Assembly: GCA_038232215.1 (NCBI GenBank)
Contig: JBBSIG010000032.1
Span: forward strand, 1-16,593
Direction of reading: 5' to 3'
Origin: JBBSIG01 sp038232215
GTDB taxonomy: Bacteria; Actinomycetota; Thermoleophilia; Gaiellales; Gaiellaceae
Length of the DNA stretch: 16,593 nt
Under the pieces are notes generated by a model, which worked only from the letters and a program-made list of their open reading frames with translations, did not search any database and was not told where the DNA came from. Each line of letters begins with the position of its first letter. Position 1 is the stretch's first letter. Below, one piece after another: positions 1 to 5,596 of this stretch. Both the position numbers and the translations under genes were made by a program.

Positions 1-62
1 CGAGACCCGGCTCACCCTCGTAGGGCAAGCGGGCCCGGCGCCGGCTCGCGCTGGGGATCCAT

Positions 63-117
63 CGTCACACATCCGTCACGGGGTCAGACAGTCACGGGTG
101 TGTGACGGGGTGTGACG
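63..117. repeat. REP-like inverted repeat
   Basis: The left arm (63-79, beginning CGTCACAC and ending CCGTCAC) is nearly the reverse complement of the right arm (102-117, GTGACGGGGTGTGACG), with about two mismatches and one indel. A further GTCACGGG copy lies in the loop (91-98), so the GTCAC core occurs five times on the two strands in 55 bp. It sits just before a degraded gene and has no coding content. It resembles the short extragenic palindromes scattered through many high-GC genomes. A multi-site operator is possible but less likely beside a dead gene. Bases 1-62 show no feature I can support. Confidence 0.4.
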
Positions 118-138
118 AGCTCGTGCCGATCTGTCCCC

Positions 139-654
139 GTGCGGGACGCTCTCCTCCTCGTCGACCTGCTCAACGACTTCGGGCACGAGGACGGCGATGC
201 CCTGCTCGCTCCTACGGGCAGCGCCACGGGGGGATGGTGCAAGCGGTCGACGTGGCACGAGCCGACCGGGTGCCGATCGTTTACGCGAACGACAACCGCG
301 GCGTCTGGGACGGTGACGCCGCGCGGCTCGTCGGTCGCGCGCTCGAGGGCAAGGGGGCGACCTGGTGCGCCCGCTCGCCCCGCGGCCCGCCTACCGCTTC
401 GTCGTGAAGCCGCGCTACTCCGCGTTCGACCACACCCCGCTCGAGTTGATCCTGCGCGCGTCGAGGTCGAGCGCATCCTGCTCGCCGGCGCGGCGACCGA
501 GATGTGCGTCGTACAGACCGCGATCGCGGCACGAGAGCTGGGCTTCCTGGTCACGGTGCTCGCAGGGGCCTGCGCCACGGTCGACGACAGGATCGAGAGG
601 CTGTCGCTCGAGTATGTCGAGCGCGTGGTCGGCGTTCGGATCGAGCGCCCCTAG
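139..654 (+). pseudogene. Isochorismatase-family cysteine hydrolase, broken by three frameshifts
   Basis: One isochorismatase-like protein can be read only by changing frame three times. The start is GTG 139 (VRDALLLVDLLNDF, with the catalytic Asp) and frame 1 continues to about 210. The second frame (about 213-355) reads MVQAVDVARADRVPIVYAND. The third (about 356-457) reads YRFVVKPRYSAFDHTPLE, with the catalytic Lys. Frame 1 resumes (about 460-654) with ERILLAGAATEMCVVQTAI, which holds the nucleophile Cys. Each change is the loss of one base: near 205-213, in a G run at 353-357, and in a GC-repeat at 455-462. Three losses restore the original frame. The catalytic triad codons all survive, so the damage is recent or the sequence has indel errors in low-complexity runs. 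The TAG stop (652-654) lies inside the left end of the adjoining palindromic element, so the native C-terminus may be altered. Family members hydrolyse isochorismate, nicotinamide or N-carbamoyl compounds; the substrate cannot be told here. Confidence 0.7.
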
Positions 655-873
655 CTACTTCCCCCGGAAAAACGATCACGGCGAGGGCGGAGCCGATCAA
701 TGGGGGGAAGTAGCTTGGTTTTCAGGCTTCGCCTTTGGCTGTTTGCGAATCTCGAGAGTGCAGGCGCTTTCCGAACTTCGGACAAGTTTCAAGGCGAAGC
801 CTGTGCTGCAAGCTACTTCCCCCTCGGCTCCGCCACGGCCTGCCGACCGCGTTTATCCGGGGGAAATAGCTAG
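651..873. mobile_element. MITE-like near-palindromic element, 223 bp
   Basis: The ends are CTAGCTACTTCCCCCGG (651-667) and, reversed, CTAGCTATTTCCCCCGG (873-857), differing at one base. The arms continue as inverted repeats for about 90 bp. GGCGGAGCCGA (687-697) pairs with TCGGCTCCGCC (824-834). GGGGGAAGTAGCTTG (703-717) pairs with 809-823. CAGGCTTCGCCTT (723-735) pairs with 791-803. Weaker symmetry reaches the centre near 750-775. Each arm also holds an internal inverted copy of the end motif (AGCTACTTCCCCC), so each half can fold into its own hairpin. There is no transposase and no convincing ORF, which fits a non-autonomous miniature inverted-repeat element. A clear target-site duplication is not visible; at most CTAG is shared at both ends. 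The element also fills the intergenic space upstream of the SDR gene and may carry termination or promoter activity. Confidence 0.65.
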
Positions 874-909
874 CGTTTCCGCACCTGCTCGGCCGGTTAC
901 TCCGAGGGC

Positions 910-1965
910 GTGAGAGTCGTCGTCATCGGTGCGAGCGGCAACGTCGGCACGAGCGTGCTCGAGGCTCTCGGCGAGGACGACCGGATCGACTCGATCCTCG
1001 GTCTCGCGCGTCGTCGTCCGCAGCTCGCGTTCCCGAAGACGACCTGGGTGGAGGCGGACGTGACGCGGGACGACCTGAGGCCGCACCTTCGCGGGGCCGA
1101 CGCGGTGGTCCATCTCGCCTGGACGATCCAGCCCTCGCGTGACCTCGACGTGCTCTGGCGCACGAACGTGGCCGGCAGCGCCCGCGTCTTTCGCGCCGTC
1201 CGCGACGCCGGCGTGCCGGCGCTCGTCTACGCCTCGTCGGTCGGCGCGTACTCGCCCGGGCCGAAAGATCGCTTCGTGGACGAGTCGTGGCCGACCGACG
1301 GGATCCGGACGAGCTTCTACTCGCGGCACAAGGTCGAGGTCGAGCGGCGGCTCGACCGCTTCGAGCAGGAGGCGCCCTCGGTGCGAGTCGTACGCCTTCG
1401 TCCCGGCTTGATCTTCAAGCGCGGCGCCGCGTCGGGCATCCGGCGGCTCTTCGCCGGACCCTTCCTGCCGAGCCCGCTCCTCCGCCCGAGCCTGATCCCC
1501 TTCGTTCCGAACGTGCCGGGCCTGCGCTTCCAGGGCGTCCACTCGCGCGACGTCGGTGACGCGTACCGCCTCGCTGTCACGAGCGACTGCCGGGGCGCGT
1601 TCAACGTCGCGGCGGACCCCGTTCTCGACCCGCCGGCGCTCGCACGGGCCCTCGACGCACGTCTCCTGCCCGTCTCGAGAGGCGTCGCGCGCACCGCGAC
1701 AGCGATCTCCTGGCGTCTACGGCTGCAGCCGACCCCGCCAGGCTGGGTCGACCTCGCCCTCGGCGTTCCGCTCCTCGACGCGACGCGGGCCCGCACCGAG
1801 CTCGGCTGGGAGCCGCGCCACCGTGCCGACGACGCGCTCCTCGAGCTCCTCGCCGGGATGCGCGAGCGAGCCGGGCTTGAGACGCCGCCGCTCTCGCCGG
1901 GAGCAGGCGGGCCGGCGAGGATCGAGGAGCTCGCGACGCGAGTCGGGGGCCGCGAGCGGCCGTAG
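910..1965 (+). CDS. NAD-dependent epimerase/dehydratase (extended SDR)
   Basis: A 351-aa cytosolic oxidoreductase of the extended short-chain dehydrogenase family. The N-terminal Rossmann motif is GASGNVG (residues 7-13). HLAW (69-71 region) and YASS (107-110) mark the NAD-binding and catalytic strands, and the catalytic pair is Y137-S-R-H-K141 (YxxxK). Such enzymes oxidise, epimerise or dehydrate NDP-sugars, or reduce other carbonyls; the sequence does not fix the substrate. The GTG start gives the motif its usual position a few residues from the N-terminus, and no upstream start is in frame. A GAGGG lies only one base before the start, too close for a good ribosome site. The gene begins 36 bp after the palindromic element. 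The C-terminal 30 residues are a loose Gly/Arg-rich tail. It is not operonic with the sugar locus about 4 kb away. Confidence 0.85.
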   Translation: MRVVVIGASGNVGTSVLEALGEDDRIDSILGLARRRPQLAFPKTTWVEADVTRDDLRPHLRGADAVVHLAWTIQPSRDLDVLWRTNVAGSARVFRAVRDAGVPALVYASSVGAYSPGPKDRFVDESWPTDGIRTSFYSRHKVEVERRLDRFEQEAPSVRVVRLRPGLIFKRGAASGIRRLFAGPFLPSPLLRPSLIPFVPNVPGLRFQGVHSRDVGDAYRLAVTSDCRGAFNVAADPVLDPPALARALDARLLPVSRGVARTATAISWRLRLQPTPPGWVDLALGVPLLDATRARTELGWEPRHRADDALLELLAGMRERAGLETPPLSPGAGGPARIEELATRVGGRERP

Positions 1966-1973
1966 GCGGGTGC

Positions 1974-1989
1974 TCCCCCACGTGGGGGA
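1974..1989. promoter_or_regulatory. Perfect 16-bp palindrome upstream of ECF sigma gene
   Basis: TCCCCCACGTGGGGGA is a perfect palindrome between the SDR stop (1965) and the sigma-factor start (2026). It contains a CACGTG core. It could be an operator for a dimeric regulator or the stem of a factor-independent hairpin for the SDR gene, although no T-run follows. Immediately downstream GCAAAAC (1993-1999) resembles the AAC-type -35 of ECF promoters, which would allow autoregulation of the sigma gene. That last point is inference. Confidence 0.4.
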
Positions 1990-2025
1990 TGTGCAAAACG
2001 GGCGGGCAACGGGGATGATGTCGTC

Positions 2026-3411
2026 GTGGAAGCCGCACGCCGCCCACCGTCCGACGGTGCCTTCGAGGCCCTCTACCGCGACCACAGGCACGACGTCTAT
2101 CGCTCCGCGATGCGCGAGGTGGGCAATCCGGAGGACGCGGAGGACGTCACCCAGATCGCCTTCCTGAACGCGTACCGCGCGCTCGCCCGCGGCCAGCGGC
2201 CGAACGAGCCGCTGCCCTGGTTGCGCGCTATCACCCGGAATGCCGCACGACGGCGCTACCGGATGGCCGCGGTCCGTCCGCGCGAGGTCGCGCTCGACGA
2301 GGAGCTCGTCGGGGCTCCGGCCGCCGACGACGGCCCGTCGGCCGCGGAGATCCGGGCCGCGCTCGACTCGCTCGGCGAGAACCAGCGCGCCGTCCTCGTC
2401 CTGCGCGAGCTGGAGGGCCTCTCCTACGGGGAGATCGCCGAGCGGCTCGAGCTCTCGGAGGCCTCCGTCCAGATGCTCCTCTTCCGCGCCAGGCGGGCGT
2501 TTCGAGAGCAGTTCCGCCACGAGCGCAGTCTCGCGAGCACCCTGCTCGCTCCCTGGTGGAAGCTCGCGGACCTCGTCAGGGCGCTCGGTCCGGCCGCCAA
2601 TGGGCTCGGGCTCGCGACCAAGGTCGCGGGGGCGGTGGCCGTCGCGGCGCTCGGCACGGGGGTGGCGGTGACCGCCGTCGGCCGGTCCGACTCCGCGCAG
2701 TCGAACCGGCCCGCCGCGTCCGTCGATAGCGCTCGGCCCGCTGCTCCGCAGACCCCCGCCGCCGTCCGCCCGAGCGCGGCCAGGCGGAAGACCACCGCCA
2801 GGGCGCACGAACGCGCCCGTGCTCGCGCCGGCAAAGCGAAGCGGCCGGGCCGCAAGGCACGTGCGACACCCCCGGTCCGGTCCGCAGCCGAGCGCGTCCG
2901 CGCAGGGCGTGTGGCGCCAGTGCAGGGTTCCCCTTCCGTACCCCCGACGTCTGCACCCGCCGGTCGAGCAGCACCCGGCCAAGCCGCTCCCCCGGCTGCT
3001 CGTCCAGCCACCGTCGCGGCGGCGTCAGGTTCCAGCCCGCGGGCGTCGACGAGTGCGGAGTCGCCGCTTCCGGTTCGGGTTCAGCTCCCGGCGGGCTCCC
3101 CCGTCCAGGTGCCGGACAGCTCCCCGGTGCCGCTCCCCAAGGTGCCGGTCCAGGTGACCGCCTCGGTCCCGTCCGTCTCGGTTCCGTCCGTCTCGGTCCC
3201 GTCCGTCTCGGTTCCGAGCGTCACCGTCGCTGTGCCGGGCGTCACGGCTCCCGCCGTCACCGTGCCGACGGTCTCGGTGCCGACGGTCTCGATCCCGACG
3301 CCGACGGTCTCGGTCGCCGCCCCTACGGTCTCGGTCGCGGCGCCGACGGTCTCCGTCGCCACGCCCCCCGTACCGACCGTGTCGGTGCCGGGCCTACCGA
3401 AGCTTCCGTAG
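2026..3411 (+). CDS. ECF RNA polymerase sigma factor with membrane anchor and long Pro/Val/Ser tail
   Basis: A 461-aa protein. Residues about 13-80 are sigma region 2 (FEALYRDHRHDVYRSAM, EDAEDVTQIAFLNAYRAL, then PWLRAITRN). Residues about 108-160 are sigma region 4 with its helix-turn-helix (LSYGEIAERLELSEASVQML). These would direct RNA polymerase to specific promoters. ECF sigmas are usually about 180-220 aa; this one continues with a probable membrane helix at about 199-218 (KVAGAVAVAALGTGVAVTAV), an Ala/Pro/Arg/Lys-rich stretch (225-340) and a repetitive tail of VSVPS and PTVSV units to the end. With the sigma domain in the cytosol, the tail would lie outside the membrane. No separate anti-sigma gene is adjacent, so the tethered tail may do that job, with release by proteolysis; this is inference. 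The GTG start is preceded by GGGG at 2011-2014, 11 bases upstream. In-frame alternatives lie inside region 2. Confidence 0.85.
   Translation: MEAARRPPSDGAFEALYRDHRHDVYRSAMREVGNPEDAEDVTQIAFLNAYRALARGQRPNEPLPWLRAITRNAARRRYRMAAVRPREVALDEELVGAPAADDGPSAAEIRAALDSLGENQRAVLVLRELEGLSYGEIAERLELSEASVQMLLFRARRAFREQFRHERSLASTLLAPWWKLADLVRALGPAANGLGLATKVAGAVAVAALGTGVAVTAVGRSDSAQSNRPAASVDSARPAAPQTPAAVRPSAARRKTTARAHERARARAGKAKRPGRKARATPPVRSAAERVRAGRVAPVQGSPSVPPTSAPAGRAAPGQAAPPAARPATVAAASGSSPRASTSAESPLPVRVQLPAGSPVQVPDSSPVPLPKVPVQVTASVPSVSVPSVSVPSVSVPSVTVAVPGVTAPAVTVPTVSVPTVSIPTPTVSVAAPTVSVAAPTVSVATPPVPTVSVPGLPKLP
3164..3223 (+). repeat. 15-bp tandem repeat within sigma-factor tail
   Basis: Four consecutive 15-base units (TCGGTCCCGTCCGTC and variants with T for C; the last diverges to TCCGAGCG) encode SVPSV-type pentapeptides. 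The units are nearly identical at DNA level, which suggests recent slippage expansion. Looser PTVSV repeats with GCCGACGGTCTC at DNA level follow to about 3380. Copy number is likely variable between strains. Confidence 0.75.
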
Positions 3412-3416
3412 ACAGG

Positions 3417-3432
3417 GCCCCGTAGCCGGGGC
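3417..3432. terminator. Hairpin between convergent genes
   Basis: GCCCCG-TAGC-CGGGGC forms a perfect 6-bp GC stem with a 4-base loop, 5 bp past the sigma-factor stop and about 57 bp from the stop of the opposing SRPBCC gene. No T-run follows on either strand, so it is a weak candidate for bidirectional intrinsic termination. Confidence 0.35.
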
Positions 3433-3488
3433 GGGCGAGCCCTGCGACGTCTCAGAAGAGGCGCCGAAAGGACTCGCCCGCGTCTCCC

Positions 3489-4394
3489 TCAGGCGTCCGG
3501 GGCGGCGGGAGCGGACGTCTCCGGAGCGGCGACTTCGCCGCGCCAGGCGCCCGACTCGACGCCGCGACTCTCGATCAGCTCCTTGAACCGCTCGAGGTCC
3601 CCGCGGACGCGGCGCCGGTCGAGGCCGAGCGCCGAGCCCGCCTGCTCCGCGATTCCCTCCGGCGGATAGTCGAGCTGCAGCATCACGCGCGTGGTCGAGT
3701 CGCCGATGCGGTGGAACGTCACGACGCCGGCGTTCTGCTTTCCGTCCACGCTCCGCCAGGCGACGCGCTCGTCGGGCCGCTGCTCGGTGATCGTGGCCTC
3801 CCACTCCTGGCGCTTGCCGCCGACTCTGGCCGCCCAGCGCAGGAGCGTGTCGTCGAGCTGCTCGACCTTCTCCACGCCCTCCATGAACTGCGGGAACTCC
3901 TCGAACTGCGTCCACTGGTTGTACGCCGTGCTGAGCGGGACCTCGACCTCGATCGACTCCTCGATCGTCGTCGTCGAGGGCGGGCTCCACGATGCCTCCA
4001 CGGAGGTGTCTCCGCCCGAGAGGCGGCTCGTGAGCCAGCTCCGCAGCCGCGGGCCGGTGAGGGGGTTGAAGAGAGCTCCGAGAGCGACGCCGACCGCCAG
4101 CAGGAGCCTGTTGCGGGTGCGGTGCGACTGCTTCGGCCGCAGGCGGCCGCCCGCCTGGCGCAGCTCGTCGACGACCCGCTTCAGCTCCTCCTGGAGCTCC
4201 TTGTCGCGGGCGACGCGCGAGGCGATCCCGCTTGCTCCCTGCGGCCCGAGGAGCCGCGCCCGCACTCGCTGGCTCGAGTCGAGCGCGTTCCGCGCGTGCT
4301 CGTGTAGCTCCTCGTCCTGCGCGATCCGCTCCGCGTACGGTCTGGCGGAGCCGACCGTGTCGCTCAGCCTGTCAGTCCTGCTTCTTCCCACCAT
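3489..4394 (-). CDS. SRPBCC (polyketide cyclase/dehydrase-like) membrane protein
   Basis: A 301-aa protein with three parts. A charged, helical N-terminal region (1-90) contains repeated DEELHEHARNAL and DKELQEELKRVV segments likely to form coiled coil. A single hydrophobic helix lies near 97-112 (LLLAVGVALGALFNPL). A C-terminal SRPBCC/START-like ligand-binding fold spans about 144-280 (SIEVEVPLSTAYNQWTQFEE, FMEGVEKV, WEATITEQRPDERVAW). The domain has a hydrophobic ligand pocket; the ligand is unknown. I prefer ATG 4394 to the longer reading from 4454: GAAAGGA stands 6-11 bases before it, and the extra 20 residues lack conservation-like character and overlap the promoter. The tail after residue 285 is Ala/Pro-rich. 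The upstream GTTT-N15-GGGTA element suggests control by a sigma-B-type stress factor. It lies 80 bp downstream of the glycosyltransferase and is probably transcribed separately. Confidence 0.8.
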   Translation of the reverse strand: MVGRSRTDRLSDTVGSARPYAERIAQDEELHEHARNALDSSQRVRARLLGPQGASGIASRVARDKELQEELKRVVDELRQAGGRLRPKQSHRTRNRLLLAVGVALGALFNPLTGPRLRSWLTSRLSGGDTSVEASWSPPSTTTIEESIEVEVPLSTAYNQWTQFEEFPQFMEGVEKVEQLDDTLLRWAARVGGKRQEWEATITEQRPDERVAWRSVDGKQNAGVVTFHRIGDSTTRVMLQLDYPPEGIAEQAGSALGLDRRRVRGDLERFKELIESRGVESGAWRGEVAAPETSAPAAPDA

Positions 4395-4432
4395 GATCGT
4401 CCTTTCGTCGCTCGTGTGCATACCGCTTGAGC

Positions 4433-4456
4433 TACCCCACCTGCATCGACTCAAAC
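4433..4456 (-). promoter_or_regulatory. Candidate sigma-B-type promoter for the SRPBCC gene
   Basis: Read on the minus strand, GTTT (4456-4453) is followed after 15 bases by GGGTA (4437-4433). This matches the actinobacterial general-stress consensus GTTT-N14-16-GGGTA. Transcription would start near 4425, leaving a leader of about 30 bases that contains the GAAAGGA ribosome site before ATG 4394. The match is by eye and the spacing is right; one such match by chance in 16 kb is possible. Confidence 0.5.
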
Positions 4457-4474
4457 AGAGACCGCGCGGGCGCG

Positions 4475-5509
4475 TCAGCGGTGAATCGCGGGGCGCCGGC
4501 CCAGGCGGACCAACGTCCGGTAGCGGAGGTAGCCGAGGAGCCCGCGGATGCGGTCGTCGTCTAGGCGACGTCCTTCGGCTCGCCCGGCGAGGCGAAGCCC
4601 CCTCCGCTCTGGGCCGACGAGGCTTGGCAGGGCGCGGCTCCGGATGCGCCGGAGCTCCTGCCGCCGCATGCGCTCGAGGCGCGCACGCTCGCCGGCGAAC
4701 TCGTCGAGGCTGAGAAGGCCCTCCAGGAGCCAGAGCCGGTCGAGCCGGTCACGGCGACTCAGCCGGTTCAGGTTCGTGCTCGACTCCGCGTGGTGGCGGT
4801 AGACGGACAGCGGCCGCTCGCAGAAGGCGACGTCGTAGAGGTAGATGATTCGGAGCCAGAGCTCGAGGTCTGAGATCTGGTGGAGCCGTGTGTTGAAGAG
4901 GCCGGTGCGGTGAAGGCACTCCCGTCGAAAGAGGACTGACGACGGCTCCCCGATCCAGTTCTCCTGGAAGTCGTTCCGCAGCAGCTGTCCGAAGAGGCTG
5001 CGCCCGTCGTTGACCGTGCTCAGCCCCTCGAAGCGGTCGTGCATCGTTCCGCAGCGCTCGAGCCAGGCGCGCGCCTCCGGGTTGCCCGGGTCGTCGAGCA
5101 CGACGTCTCGCGGCGCGAAGACCAGGCCGACGCGGTCGCTCGTGAGACAGAGGTCGACCATCGTTCGGAGGCAGTCGGGATAGAGGAGGTCGTCGGCGTG
5201 GAGGAACTTGACGAGCTCTCCCCGAGCGAGTCGGAGGCAGCGGTTGAAGTTCGGGATCGGCCCGAGGTTCCGATCGTTCCGCTCGATTCGAATCCGCCCG
5301 TCCTCGTAGCTCCGCACGATGTCGACCGTGTCGTCCGTGGACGCGTTGTCCACCACGATGAGCTCGAACGATCGGTAGGTCTGCGCCAGTGCCGACTCGA
5401 GAGCCGGCCCGACGTGGGCCGAGCTGTTGAAGGTCGGCACGCAGATCGAGACTCTCGGGCCGACACCTCCGCCGCGCCGATCGCTGCCCACCTGCCCGGC
5501 TGCGGACAT
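4475..5509 (-). CDS. Glycosyltransferase family 2
   Basis: A 344-aa GT-A-fold enzyme, predicted to transfer a sugar from a nucleotide-activated donor to a growing glycan at the cytoplasmic face. The N-terminal strand VSICVPTFNSS (20-30), the DNASTDD donor-binding loop (54-60) and HADDLL (104-109, the DXD-equivalent metal site) are present. The acceptor half contains NWIGEPSSVLFRRE and SDLELWLR, where the acidic residues supply the likely catalytic base. There are no membrane helices; the last 60 residues are Arg-rich. It reads away from the methyltransferase operon across a short shared promoter region. The ATG at 5509 lies inside one copy of a 24-bp tandem repeat and would be leaderless. A second in-frame start is not obvious before VSICVP. 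Donor and acceptor cannot be told; the neighbouring CDP-deoxysugar genes make an unusual deoxysugar donor possible. Confidence 0.88.
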   Translation of the reverse strand: MSAAGQVGSDRRGGGVGPRVSICVPTFNSSAHVGPALESALAQTYRSFELIVVDNASTDDTVDIVRSYEDGRIRIERNDRNLGPIPNFNRCLRLARGELVKFLHADDLLYPDCLRTMVDLCLTSDRVGLVFAPRDVVLDDPGNPEARAWLERCGTMHDRFEGLSTVNDGRSLFGQLLRNDFQENWIGEPSSVLFRRECLHRTGLFNTRLHQISDLELWLRIIYLYDVAFCERPLSVYRHHAESSTNLNRLSRRDRLDRLWLLEGLLSLDEFAGERARLERMRRQELRRIRSRALPSLVGPERRGLRLAGRAEGRRLDDDRIRGLLGYLRYRTLVRLGRRPAIHR

Positions 5510-5552
5510 ACTCAGAGCCTAAAGTAACGACATACTCAGGGCCTAAAGTAAC
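5505..5552. repeat. 24-bp tandem duplication in divergent promoter region
   Basis: Two adjacent 24-bp copies (5505-5528 and 5529-5552), each running GACATACTCAG-R-GCCTAAAGTAAC, differ at a single base. On the minus strand each copy holds a TAGGC box followed by CTGAGT and ATGTC, so a -10-like box and a start codon are both duplicated. The inner copy provides the glycosyltransferase ATG; the outer copy opens a mini-ORF of four codons (MSLL, then TAG). On the plus strand each copy holds TAAAGT (5520-5525 and 5544-5549), a -10-like box facing the methyltransferase operon. Confidence 0.8.
5516..5521 (-). promoter_or_regulatory. Candidate leaderless -10 box for glycosyltransferase
   Basis: TAGGCT on the minus strand lies six bases before ATG 5509. 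That places the expected transcription start on or next to the A of the start codon. No ribosome-binding site is visible upstream. No clear -35 is seen. Confidence 0.4.
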
Positions 5553-5596
5553 ACGCCGAGGGCGTCGATAGCGAATTCACCCCGGCCCGCGACCAC

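Noticed and set aside
365..913. Open frame running through the palindromic element
   Set aside because: Its first part is one segment of the broken isochorismatase; the rest is read through inverted repeats and has no protein-like pattern.
1717..2982. 421-codon minus-strand frame under the sigma factor
   Set aside because: Antisense to sigma regions 2 and 4, which are unmistakable. No motif of its own.
3164..3380. Possible CRISPR-like array from regular repeats in the sigma tail
   Set aside because: The repeats are contiguous, 15 bp, in frame and encode a pentapeptide; there are no spacers and no cas genes.
4395..4454. Longer start for the SRPBCC gene at 4454
   Set aside because: The ribosome site and promoter lie inside this stretch, and ATG 4394 has correct spacing.
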